Shown here piece by piece: positions 39,935 through 64,000 of a DNA stretch of 64,000 bases. The translations under genes and the position numbers were made by a program. How positions within the stretch are numbered: position 1 is the stretch's first letter; every line of letters begins with the position of its first letter. Origin of the DNA: Apostichopus japonicus (taxonomy: Eukaryota; Echinodermata; Holothuroidea; Aspidochirotida; Stichopodidae). The notes below the pieces were generated by a model that ran no database searches, was not told the origin of the DNA, and worked only from the letters and a program-made list of their open reading frames with translations. The stretch lies in contig NC_092565.1 in NCBI RefSeq assembly GCF_037975245.1, positions 6,056,999 through 6,120,998 of the forward strand, given 5' to 3'.

Positions 39935-40292
39935 CAGTGGCGTAGGAAGGTACTTTTGAGTGGGGGGGCTGAAGATGGATGGCCGGCCTGGGGGAGGGGT
40001 CTAAGGGGAGGGGGTGTCCCCCTCCCCTTTGGATTTTTTTTGCATTTCCAGGTGACCTCAGATGCAATTTGGTGCAATATAGCACACTTCAACCCACCCA
40101 CTCCATTTTGTATATAATTTTGCATTTTCACCTGGCCTTAGATGCAATTTGGTGCTCTAAATGAGATTTTTTTCTCATTTGGAAATGAAAAAGGGGTTTT
40201 CTGACTTGCGGAGCGGGGGGGCGGAATGATACTTCCGCCCCTCCACATTTTTCACTGGGGGGGCTGGCGCCCCCCCGGTTCCTACGCCCTTG
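39935..40292. mobile_element. hAT MITE, copy 2 of a pair
   Basis: 358 bp with ends CAGTGGCGTAGGAAGG and CAAGGGCGTAGGAACC (reverse complement of the right end), flanked by perfect 8-bp repeats GTTAATAC (39927-39934, 40293-40300). Same orientation and interior as the copy 650 bp to the left. No transposase. Confidence 0.94.
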
Positions 40293-40300
40293 GTTAATAC

Positions 40301-41665
40301 GTCATTAAGAGAAGTAACATCCAATTAGCTACCCCCCATCTCCAGAATCCTTAGTCAATAACAGTTCCCCGTGCCAGAAATGGTATTCCTATTAGTAATC
40401 GTTCAGAAATTCGAAGTCACTAATATCTAAGTTTTTAGTCATCGATGCAACTTTCAAATAGTTGTCGTCTTTGTTCCACAAAATTCCACAAAAGAAAATC
40501 TTGGATTTGATAGTCCAAAATCCACCGCTTTTCAACCCCCCCCCCCCCTAACCTTGTTTGTATTAAGATAAAAGTGTGGTCATTGTAACAATAAACTTTA
40601 CTATGTAAAGACTTCACAACTGACAAAACATTAGAACGTATCTATGAGGTAGTATTTTGCCCCCATATTTATTCATGATCGTACCAAATGTACAATAAAG
40701 TGTAACAAATCTGATGTAAAAATGACATTGAGTTGACTCTTTGTGGTAATAAAAGTCACAAATTGAATATGAGAAACACGGTCGCGCTTTCAATTTTAAC
40801 GTCCTTCGATACGAAAAGAGAAAACTAGATCGCAGACGATACTGTTACATTTGACTGTATGACAAACATCCAACAGTACTATACCACATACCAAAGCCTT
40901 CCCAGAACATTCTTTCATTCTGCACATAATTTACAAAATAACAATTTTTTACTGTGACTAATTCCTTGGCTCATGCCGTCATCGTTTGCGTAAGGTTTTT
41001 TAAGCGTGTTTCTTGAAGCTTGAAACTCTGATTCCGACTTTACACCAAGACAACCGCCAAAACGACACCTAGCTCGGGAAAACCTAATCGACAGAAAAAC
41101 AAACGTACATTTTCTTATCGAATTAACCGGACGGTTTCCTTCCGTAGCCACGACGACGTGTGACACCTCCCTCCTTCTTCAATCCAGTTAAGTGTTTCAT
41201 TCAAATGGCCAACCCCTAACATAATTTAATTCTGTGAAATGTGATCCAATTCTTGACACCTTCCACGAGATAAAGCCGTATAAACTATCACATTAATGGA
41301 ACAGGAATCAGGTCGCTTCTGCACGGTTCTACATGTACTATGATGACATTAGAGGTATGTTGCAATTAGGGTCTTCTTTATTTTTCTTCTGACGAGCACT
41401 CTGCAAAATTGCTGCTATTTTCTGTGTTAACGACTTCGAAGATAAACTTAAAAACCATTTTCACGACCTAATCGTATACTGTCATCCTCAGCTAGATCAA
41501 CTTTCTCTGTTACAAAAACAAGAGAAATGAAACCCATTTTGTTAATAGAAACTGGGTCTCATTGAAGGTGATATGTGTAATAAAAGATTGCAAAGCTAAG
41601 AAATGAGAGGTCGGCTGGCATATGCCAAGAGAAATATTTGCTAGAATGAGATGTGTTTTTCTATC
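40301..41665. other. Intergenic, between the MITE cluster and DDX41
   Basis: No gene recognised. It ends in the region where DDX41 transcription should stop. Confidence 0.5.
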
Positions 41666-41671
41666 TTTATT
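41666..41671 (-). terminator. Candidate DDX41 polyadenylation signal
   Basis: AATAAA on the minus strand, ~830 nt past the stop codon and the first such hexamer I see downstream. If used, the 3' UTR would include all the duplicated terminal-exon units. A second AATAAA lies at 41377-41382. Confidence 0.35.
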
Positions 41672-42502
41672 TACACTATATTGGTAATATGAATCCTCAC
41701 AAATTCCCCAAAATGACTCGCTTCTCTTCCTTCGACTGTATGACCTACATTTATCACGGAAGCAAAGTATGCAATCACCTGCTAATGATAGTAACCTTTG
41801 ATTAGTACAAGGTATATTAGCAATAGAGTTTGTTTAGTCACTGTATAGTACAAACATCAATATAAACCATACAAGGCTTGCAATCTCTTAGGAGAACTCG
41901 TCTGTTCTGACTTGCATATAAAACGGAAAGAAATTCATATATTCAATGCGTAGAGTTATGAGGTGAATTATAGGTTTGGCCAGGGATGGTCGAAACAGCT
42001 ACAGCTACACCAGATTTCCGATAATCCCTTCCTCCCCTTGGCAATGGCATGTTTGTTCCTGATTACCTCCAACTTGAGACATTTCTTTTACGCAATGTAG
42101 GTTGTCATGTGACTGGTAGGGTCCAACAAGAATGGTCCAATGACAACATCACATGACACATGGAACACATGACAACATCTACCAATTAGCAGCACCAGAT
42201 GCCAGGTAATCTCTTTCTAATGGTATTGGATTGTTTCTTCTGGAGTGCCTCCAGCTTGGAACACTCTGTGATGCAATGCAGGAAGTCATGTGACTGGTAG
42301 GATCCACCAGGATTGGTGACACAGGTCACATGACAACATCTACCAATCAGCAGCACCAGATGCCAGGTAATCTCTTTTGCCAATGGTATTTGCTTGTTTG
42401 TTCTGGAGTGCCTCCAGCTTAGAACACTCTGTGATGCAATGCAGGAAGTCATGTGACTGGTAGGATCCACCAGGATTGGTGACACAGGTCACATGACAAC
42501 AT

Positions 42503-55654
<13,152 letters not shown>

Positions 55655-57876
55655 CTTCGCAAAGTTCTATGATGAGTAACCAGACAGAGGTTGTCGAAAT
55701 GATGACGGCTGATTCAAGGTAGGTTTCTGAAGTGCCCACAGGTCAAGAGCTATAGATAAGACAATTGTACAAGCCATAAATACTCCAAAGAACAAGGCAG
55801 TTAGTATTCTCTAGATGTTTGCTTTGTCACAGCAATCAATCATTCACCTGAGTTTTCTCTCTTAGAAATGTCATTCCCTTAAAGACAAACCATTGAGAAT
55901 GGCTATCATGCATAATAGCAATGTCTGAGAAGTAAAAAGCTTGGCTTACCTCTGACACAATGAACAAAGCTTCATGATAAATGGAATAACGCAATTAAGT
56001 TGCATGTGTTCTCGGTCCAAACAAGGTCTAATGGTATGTTTGTTTTGTGGGTGAGAATGGTTAAGTCAATGGTTAAGCTCTATTTATTTATTTATTTAAC
56101 ATTAATGGGTAAACTCCCCCGTAAAGCTAATTTCCCCCGTGGCCCTGAACTACAAAGCTAAAACTGCTACTAGTGGATAGGCAGTTTGCTAACAGTTTTA
56201 TTTTATTTTTATTTCAATATATTCTTCAGCGGAAAGTAATCAGCTGAAAGTACCATTTGCGGAGAATAAATGAAACCCCTAAATTAGACCCCATGTATTA
56301 ATTCTTCCTGATTTGTTGAGATTTACATAGGGCCTAATCTAATATAAGTACTATGGAGTGTGGGCCAGCAGACTATGGGCATAAGGTTAGGCTATGTGCA
56401 ATAGCATTGTATGCAGTTATAACTTATTGTAGGCCTACCAAAGAAGCCTAAATCACTCAGAGTGCAGAGACTAATCTAATCTTAATTCTTAGAATCAAAC
56501 TTACACACGTGAAAGTCGTACAACTTTTGCTACCCGGAGAATGGCATTTCACATAGCAAATAAACCTCTTTCTCCGTTTATTTTAACAGTTTTGGATGTA
56601 GACAGACATCAACAGCTAGGCACGTTGATTACTGTCCTATGCTGGATCGGATCGATTACGCAATTCGCAAGGCTGAAATATCCACAACAGTGAAACAACG
56701 ATGACACAACGGCTATTCCATTTTCTGAAAGGGTGACAATTGAATGGCGATAAGTCAGCAAATAATGAAGGAAATTAGGCCTCAAACATGTATATTTATA
56801 TATCTTAATAAATGTTAATTATTAATTCAACATTTCTAAAAACAATTAAATTTTTATATTTCAATACTGATATTGCTGACGTCTCTTTTACACTTCATTT
56901 GAATAGTCGTGTCGACCACAGAAATATACAATCTACAAGACAAAGTTGGACTTGTTACAAGTCGGTTTCGATATTCAATTTATGCGTTGCTCAGCCGGTC
57001 CATCAGTCATCAATCAAAACTGGGGACTGGGATGAGAGTGGATCAAGTTGTTTTGATTTTTCGGGCCCAGACTCTATATTGGTGACTTTTCTTAAAAGTA
57101 TCAGTGAAAACTGTAGTGCTTCCGTGTATAGCCATTGTTGCAATTCAGTGCATGATCGAGTCAGTTCAATCAAAATCAACGACAATTGATTCAAATCTTC
57201 TTTTTCAACACGATCCCTGCCCACCTATCCTACAATTATGGAGTCGACGCTTGAAAATGTTTGGTACCATTTGTACCATAATGACAAAGTTCCTTTAGTC
57301 TAATAAATAATTCTAATAATTAACATTTGTGCTTCAAAACGAAACAAATGATTATTTATTAAATGTCAAAGAATATAACAATTTACAGCAAAAATATCAC
57401 TTAATTTACGGTATTTCACCAATTCAACATTTTGCAACAAATTGATATATTACGTCACGCCCGTATCAGAAGGTCATTATTTCGAAATGATGTATTGCAT
57501 TTACACCATTATTGCAGTTACAAAACCTTATGCATTTTGACGTTTCGTTATCCTGACGACTTGGTTAATGTTTTACTATATATACGTGTAAATTTGTGTT
57601 CGGGAGATTGATATTGCATTTTCCATCATGCTTTTCAATTTTTGTGTTTTATTGCTCTTTCTTTGATTGCTCTCCTTTGTTATTTCTTCTTTTTATATCT
57701 TGAACTTACTTATTGTAGAAAGAACTTCAAACACATGGTATAATGTTTTCATTCTCTTAAGTTTCTTTATCTCGCAATATTCATATTCCAATTTTTCATG
57801 GCAAATTTAAATTTAAAAAAAAAAGAAAGATCTTGATCGAGAAAAGTACACGCCTAATTATTTCATGAGGAATCTC
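55655..57876. other. 5' flank of DDX41, no coding exon recognised
   Basis: About 2.2 kb upstream of the DDX41 start. It should contain the 5' UTR and promoter, but I see no convincing TATA box or untranslated exon and cannot place the transcription start. A transposon end-fragment lies at 56225-56278. Confidence 0.5.
56225..56278. mobile_element. Orphan end of the 31380-type foldback element
   Basis: CAGCGGAAAGTAATCAGC, then GAAAGTACCATTTGCGGAG and TGAAACCC, parallels the right terminus at 32040-32090 (same order: AGCGGAAAGTAATCAGC, GCGGAAAAC, TGAACCC). No matching left end or target duplication was found. Confidence 0.65.
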
Positions 57877-58324
57877 CAGTGGCGTAGCTACGGGGGGGCC
57901 TGGGGGGGCCGAGGCCCCCCCATGAAATCGGCTGGCCCCCCCACTGCCCCCCCCACTGGGAATGGGGTAAAAAAAAATGTTGTAAAAAAAATATAAAAAA
58001 ATAAAAAATAAGTGCGATTCACTTATATTTTTTGTTCAATAATTTGGGAAATAGAGTTACACAATTTTCTCGTCTGCATCTGGCAGAATAAGAATAATAC
58101 AATATCTGTAGTACTCATGAGAATGGTCACACAGCATGGCAATGGTCGATGCGACGATTGCGACCATACACCACGAACCTTGTTGTGCTGCGCGATATCG
58201 ATATCTGCTGAAACTATGTTCAGTGCTTCCACCTAGCGCAACAATCTATCAAAAGATTGGCTCCGTTTGTACTGAGCCGAGGTATCAGGTATTCATATAT
58301 TGCCTCGAGTCAAATGAATATATG

Positions 58325-58679
58325 CAGGCGCGGATCCAGGGGGGTCCGGACCCCCCTGCTCTTGGCAAAAAAAAAAAAGAGAAAAAAAAATAATTAAATT
58401 AAACGCCAATTTTAAACATGTAGGACGTCAGAAAAGCGGTTATCCTCACAAGTCATCTAGGTGTGTCTTTTCCGTCAAATGAACTATAGTGTGCACGCGT
58501 GCTACACGTGCCAAAAATGCCTAACAATCTCAATTTTCAGACCGAAAAGTTTCAAAATTGAGGTGGTGTTCGATTTTTTTGGGGGCGGTGAGGTTACAGA
58601 GCGGTAGGCTGCTAGGATGCGCTAACGAATTTTTCATGAGCAAACCCCTCACCCTTCCAGAATCCTGGATCCGGCCCTG
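58325..58679. mobile_element. hAT-like unit nested in the 57877 composite
   Basis: Starts CAGGCGCGGATCCAGG and ends with the inverted CCTGGATCCGGCCCTG. I could not find a matching 8-bp duplication at these ends, so the boundary is provisional. Confidence 0.6.
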
Positions 58680-58854
58680 CATCAAACAGTGGTGACGGAA
58701 CGGGAGGGGATTGGGGGCTAAAGGCATTATGATTTTTGTATCATCTCAACTCATCTGATATGTAATACCATATTTCATAGATTGTTTTTTTCTCATCAAT
58801 TGAGAAATTGCAGACATGAGATCCATATTTTCAGGCTAGGTACATGCAGCTTAG

Positions 58855-59031
58855 AATACTCGGGAAGTGCCGTTTCCGGCCATCTGGGGGGTTTGTAAAG
58901 CCAAAAATTTTCTTTTACGCTCCGCGCCAACCGATGATGGCGCTCCGCTTAGATAGTCTTACGTTCAGGCGCGGATGGACCAGTCAGACTCCCCCCCCCC
59001 CCTCCTGTCACAAATCCCTGCATCCGCCCCT
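58855..59031. mobile_element. Fragment of the 35036 MITE family
   Basis: GGGAAGTGCCGTTTCC, then TTTTACGCTCCGCGCCAACC and GGCGCTCCGCTTAGATAG, matches the reverse complement of 35100-35210. It ends with CATCCGCCCCTG. An internal CAGGCGCGGATGG at 58966 may be the end of another partial copy. Confidence 0.65.
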
Positions 59032-59310
59032 GATATGTCATTGAATTTTCCACAAAACACCTTTTTTTTATGGCCACGAAACTGTCGAAACATGATTTTC
59101 CACTACTGGTAGAGATATAAAATATTGGGAATTCTGAAATTCCTGCAAACATGTGGCTGTGCCTGTTCACTACTCACTACTGTATCGCCTTAAAAAATGA
59201 TGAGTGGAAATTGTTTCTCCGGGACCGTATCGTATCGTGGTTATCGAGTGCGTCTGATATACGAACGTACGTAGTACGTACGTACGTCTATGATGATATG
59301 CACTGTACTG

Positions 59311-59540
59311 TACTGATAAAAACATAGGTGAATTTCACTCCATGGGAGTGATCACTGAGCACATTCCGGTATAAGAGTGAATTTCCACTCCATTGGAGTA
59401 AATCTTAACTCCTAATAGAGTTATATTCACTCATATTAGGAGTTAAGATTAACTCCAATAGAGTTAAATTTCACTGTTAATTTGAAGTGCGCCGAGTGAT
59501 CACTCAAATGGAATGAAATCCACTCATTTGTTTTTAGAGT
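59311..59540. mobile_element. Palindromic MITE built of ACTCC/GGAGT motifs
   Basis: The left part (ATAAAAACATAGGTGAATTT, CACTCC, GAGTGATCACT) is mirrored by the right part (GAGTGATCACTC, GGAATGAAATCC, ACTCATTTGTTTTTAGAGTG). A central hairpin, TCTTAACTCCTAATA versus TATTAGGAGTTAAGA, lies at 59402-59453. The exact ends are uncertain. Confidence 0.65.
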
Positions 59541-60148
59541 GTTCAGTGCTAGATATACGAAGAAGAAATTTACATACCAATACATGTTATCGGTCATCGA
59601 TTGGCACAAAAACCCAGATTCTGATGACAACTGCCTCAAGAAACCCAATAAATGGCCTAATTAGCACCGAGCCACCAATGTGGACCATTACCGAAACATC
59701 GATGTGTGTTAGTCTTCCATCCCCTTCCTCTAATGCTATTTAAGTCCACATGTGGCCATATCCTGCAAACCTACCGGTAGCCCACAGGGGTTTGAGTTGG
59801 GAGAAAGGCCTTGACACCTTGAAACGACCGAAACGACAAATGATGCCAACTTCCCTCAAGTTAAAAGTCTGGCTGAGTTGGCAAGGCCAGTCAGCATGAA
59901 AGAGAAAAAAACTGTTTTTGCATTTCTGTCACCAAAGTTGCACATCTTTTTGGTTGCTATTTTGCCTCACAGGTGCCATCTCCTGCGATCTGGGGGGTGC
60001 TGAAATCTCAAATTTTCTCTGTACGCTCCGCGCCAACCAAGGTGGCGCTCCGCTTAGATAGTAACCTCCGGCCCCCCCCACAAGGAGGAACAGCCCCCCA
60101 TGGCCCCCCCCCCACTCAAAAAATCCTAGCTACGCCACTGGGAATCTC

Positions 60149-63040
60149 ATTTCGTGAAATGTGAATAAACCAGCCGCGGTGTTATAGTTTGTTCCATGGA
60201 ATAAAGAAAAAGTCTCTTATTTTCATATGGATTAATTTATTTACGAAAATGGAAGATCTTGGGCGTAAAATGTATCTAATTACGTAGTGCGTAAAAGTAA
60301 GAGGGCCTGACGATACGATCCTAGCAGGATCTTTTTCAGAGACTGAATTACGGAGTGTCACCATTTCCATACCGGATTAAATTCTTTAGAAAAATTCGCA
60401 CGGATTTGGTGATATCAAGGTTAGATAAATATCATTGTTTGAATTTATGAAGGACCGGGGTCATTTCTCCTACTTGCGTTGGCTTTTGTAGGGAAGAAAA
60501 AGTTTCAAACAGCTTTTACACACACAGTTCTCATGGGCCGCACTGCGGTTTTGTGTTAGCGATATTATGAGTCCGCCCTCTACACTTTCATTCTGCTCTG
60601 TGGTTCCAATAAATGGTGCATTGGTACGGTGAACGCTGGTGTATGTTACAGCTGGAAATAGCATAGGCGTAATTTTGATTTCCAAGAAAGAAATGACAGG
60701 AACTGCTGTTAGTGTTAGCTTGTAAAGAATATGACGATATATCACAGGTAATCCTTATGTCGCCGATTACAGAAAAAGAAGATGGGGAACACAGCTTCGA
60801 ATGGTACTCAACACCCTTCCCACAGAACGGGTAAATACAATGGATCAAAAATGTCTCAGGACTTGCATTTGTACTTGTATACTACTACTAGTAGTAGTAC
60901 TAGTACTACTACTACTAGTTGTACCCAAGTTGTAGGCCTAGGCCTAAGTTAGTCATAGCCTAGTGAGATTCAAATATTAACATACGTTAGGATATGCCTA
61001 GGGCTTTAAATATTATCCTTGACCTTATTTCCTATTCCATACTAAGTAAGGCTAGCTTAGAACTTGTAGAAGTAGAACTTGACGTTAGTCCAAAACTTAG
61101 ACTGGGACCACAATGCTTATTACAGTGAGACATATTCTGGCATCACTTTGGGCCTAACTTAGGCCCAGGCTAGCCTACATTTAGACTGTTAATGTTATGG
61201 CTAATGTTAATGTTATAGTACACTGAAATAATTAACTAACAATTAACATTAGGGCTAGGCTTCGTTTAATACAGGGCCACTTTGGAGACCTAGGCTTACT
61301 TAGTACAGTATATAGGCCTAGTAGTAGGATGGTGACTTCGAAGTTCGCCCACTTAAGACTTAAAACACCCCAAAACTAAATCTTCTGGTATAAATCATTT
61401 GAAAATATACTTCATATGGTGGGAGAATTTTGTTATAGTACGATACACGGCCAAACTTTCTTTCCTGCAAACTGTTTTCACGTTGTTTTCCAAGAAGATT
61501 CTTCGTGATTGTGGAACTGGTATTTCTTGCTAGAGTATTGCGAATTTCGGCCACGCAACCTACAGTGTGGCGCTGGTAAAAATTGGTGGCGCTGTTGCTC
61601 TTTCAGTAATTATAACAGACTTCATAGATCTTCGTCATTTTATTGACAAATATGTAAGTAATTTCTTGCACACGGGTCATTTTGGAGAGAAAATAACTGT
61701 AGCTTCGTACTTTTTGGTGAAATTTGGCTCTTCCTGTAGGTTTGCATGGTGAAAATCGTGTATTTCTTAGGGTGCCCGAACTTCGCAGTATGGCGAACTT
61801 CGCAATACTGACTATACTAACATAACCTAAGCCCACTAGAAGTGACAATATCAGTAGGCTAGCATCTGTGCGAATAGTGATGGGAAACTAGGGGACCAAC
61901 TGAAAAAAATATTTCCTGGTCCAAGCCGTTACTAACTGGGCTCAAAATTCGTACAAAGCACTAGATAACATTTTTCTCCATTTCCAATTACAATTTTATT
62001 CGAAGTACTTAATGAAAGTGAGGGGAATTGGTTATTTCATGGTTTGGTGATATTCCCTTCTCTCTGAATGGAAGTGTAAAATTTGGGTGAAGATTTGTTA
62101 CCCATTCACGCACAAGAAAGTTCTGATCAACTGCGGTCGCTTACCATGATATGTGTACACTAACTAGGCTAGTGTGACTGCCCAATCAAGACAACCCATT
62201 AAAGGCATTGAAGAATCGCCCCAAACCGTGTGCGGCCATCTGAAAAAGTTGACCTTCCGTTGCTTGCAAGTGACGTTTTGTTAGTGTGGCTACAAAATGC
62301 AGACAGTAATGAAACGCGATACCTTGTAATCTTTAGCTGGACCTGACATGTCCATTGCTGTATTGTTTGTACACTGTGCTGTGGGTATTAACCGCAGCTG
62401 TATGTACTGACTGTACACTACTGTCTAATTACCGATGGTAGCAAGCTGTGTGTGTGTGCATTTTCTTGGATCGATGGTGGTGTCTAACACTTCTGTTACA
62501 CCTAATTCGAAACTAGGTCAGATTACCAGCATTAGAGGTTTCTTTGCATTAGAGGTTTCTTTGTGCGTGAGTCTTCACACCCTTTAAGTTCCCAGTACTC
62601 TATACCTCAAATTCAAACTAATATTCGGAAGTGGATGCTCAGAAGCGGTGTGGAAAAATCGAAAATATAAACAAACCTAAGAAGAAGAAAAGTATCTAGG
62701 CCTTGGGGCCTAGCTTTGCAACATTAGTTAAGTCATGAACTGGATGCAAGGTGACCAGGTAAACTTATTCCAAGACTTTCAATTGAGAAAGATCCAATAT
62801 TGCACTTCTCAAATTTTTTTGTAAAGTTGATTGGGGGTGGGGGCATTCTCGAGTCTAACACCGAAATCAGACTTATATTTGGCAGTGGAAGGCTGATACA
62901 AAGACGTATCTGTGCATCAGTGTCTCTGGTTGCAATGATAATAATAAGACCTAGTTGCAGAGGTGGTTTCTTCAATGTGCAACTTGGAAAAGAGTATCTG
63001 TCAAAAATTGAAGTACTTCTCTGGGTCTATGTCACTGTTA
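60149..63040. other. No gene recognised
   Basis: Contains a palindromic trinucleotide patch at 60882-60918 (ACTACTACTAGTAGTAGTAC) and many AGGCCTA words at 60930-61330. No supported exon. Confidence 0.5.
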
Positions 63041-63361
63041 TATGTGTTTGTGTGGTTAACACAAACTCGAAGCCTTAGGGTATAGGTGTTCAATGTGGTG
63101 AACACAAACTTGTAGTCTAATGGCATGGGTGTTCATTTGGTGAACACAAACCTGTGGTAAGAGTGCAAGTGTTCAATGTGGGGAACACAAACTTGTAGTC
63201 TAAGGGTATGGGTGTACTGTTCATGTGGTGAACACAAACTTGTAGTGTAAGTGTTCATGTGGTGAACACAAACTTGTAGTGTAAGATTGTAAGTGTTCAT
63301 TGTGGTGTACACAAACTTGAATTCTAAAGGTATAGGTGTTCATGTGGTGAACACAAACTAC
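63041..63361 (+). repeat. Minisatellite with palindromic GTGTTC...GAACAC unit
   Basis: Eight units ending in AACACAAACT at 63058, 63101, 63143, 63184, 63231, 63264, 63308 and 63350 (spacing 33-47 bp). Most units read GTGTTCATGTGGTGAACAC, a near-perfect inverted repeat, followed by AAACTTGTAGTCTAAGGGTA. Confidence 0.92.
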
Positions 63362-64000
63362 ATAGTTATTTGGTGTCTGAATTTTATCATATTTATCTTG
63401 TTTGCATGATCACTTTGTAGGTTTTATATTAAAAATGCTATATTTATAAAAAAAAAATTCTTCTATATGAATGATTTGCTACATGTTTGCATAGTGCATT
63501 AACTAGTACAGTATAAAACCCTTATTTGTTACCTGAAATAACACTTTGTTTTAAGAATAATTTCTGCTATTCTTGCATCTCATGGACTCATTCCACTCCA
63601 TTGTTCATGTCCCATCATTAACCTTTCATCCTCATCTCCAGCACATACTATGCTCTGCAAAGTTTGACACTAAAATTATTCCCTGCTAACCTTTTCCCAT
63701 TCCTTCTATTCAAGTTCACATGTTCTGCTTTAGTATATTGTTTACTTAGCACATGGGTAGTCAGCTCTTTGTTATAAATTGAATTGAAAGTTGATTTAGT
63801 TTACATGTGTGGTTACTGTACTTCAGAACCGTCCTGACTGGAGATATACACATTAAGTTGGGACTGTTTACTTGCTTGTGAACTGAAAGTACAGGGATTT
63901 CCTTTTAATATGTATCGAAAACCTTTGGGAAGCCTCTACAGGTGTATTTCGTTTGCAAGAGTAGTTGTGCGGACAGGCTGGTTGTCATCGTCATACCTTG

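Larger units (their letters stand above)
57877..60140. mobile_element. Composite hAT-type element, 2.26 kb
   Basis: Outer ends are CAGTGGCGTAGCTACG and its reverse complement TAGCTACGCCACTG, flanked by perfect 8-bp repeats GGAATCTC (57869-57876, 60141-60148). Inside are at least three other repeats: a CAGGCGCGGATCC-bounded unit (58325-58679), a block related to the 35036 element (58855-59031) and a palindromic MITE (59311-59540). No transposase reading frame is visible, so this is a non-autonomous element swollen by insertions. Confidence 0.88.

Noticed and set aside
58325-58679. Exact target duplication for the CAGGCGCGGATCC unit
   Set aside because: The 8 bases before (AATATATG) and after (CATCAAAC) do not match; only the inverted ends are supported.

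Overview
The window looks like nuclear DNA from an intron-rich, AT-rich, repeat-laden animal genome. There are no operons, there is one gene with 14 small exons and GT-AG introns, and the rest is non-coding DNA full of transposon relics, (TA)n tracts and minisatellites. The style of the short elements (ends of the form CAGTGGCGTAG, frequent AGGCCTA words) suggests a marine invertebrate, most likely a deuterostome. An echinoderm such as a sea cucumber is my guess, not something the sequence proves.

One protein-coding gene can be defended: a complete DEAD-box RNA helicase DDX41 (Drosophila abstrakt orthologue) on the minus strand, from the ATG at 55654 to the stop at 42503. Fourteen coding exons join in frame with GT-AG boundaries throughout. 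They total 1818 nt (605 codons plus stop), close to the 622 residues of human DDX41. The N-terminal YVPY segment, the Q motif, helicase motifs I to VI and the C-terminal CCHC zinc knuckle are all present. The gene is unusual in carrying two independent tandem duplications that each copy an exon edge: the 3' end of exon 2 plus its splice donor (three copies, 133-134 bp period), and the 3' end of the last exon with its stop codon (three clear copies plus one degenerate copy, 161-163 bp period). Its introns also carry a hAT-type MITE, two tRNA-derived SINEs and a duplicated 160-bp non-coding segment.

The left 41 kb (1-41000) shows no recognisable gene. It holds (TA)n tracts, a long (TAG)n field with higher-order structure (9015-9890), a 15-copy 31-bp minisatellite (19918-20384), a 60-bp tandem array next to a dispersed duplication (3884-6320), a 155-bp satellite-like triplet (24393-24860), a polypurine block with a G-quadruplex motif (25090-25590), a LINE 3' tail (25590-25862) and a SINE (36068-36340). 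It also has several DNA transposons whose exact ends and target-site duplications can be read. Particularly clear is a nest at 38029-39502, in which a 615-bp foldback element (8-bp TSD) and a hAT MITE sit inside an older element, with a sister hAT MITE just outside at 39935-40292. A second foldback-type element with 9-bp TSDs lies at 31380-32090.

The right end (55655-64000) holds the 5' flank of DDX41, a composite 2.26-kb hAT-type element with 8-bp TSDs and several internal insertions (57877-60140), and a minisatellite whose unit contains a palindrome (63041-63361). I found no novel protein system. The most interesting material is the exon-edge duplication in DDX41 and the precisely bounded non-autonomous transposons.
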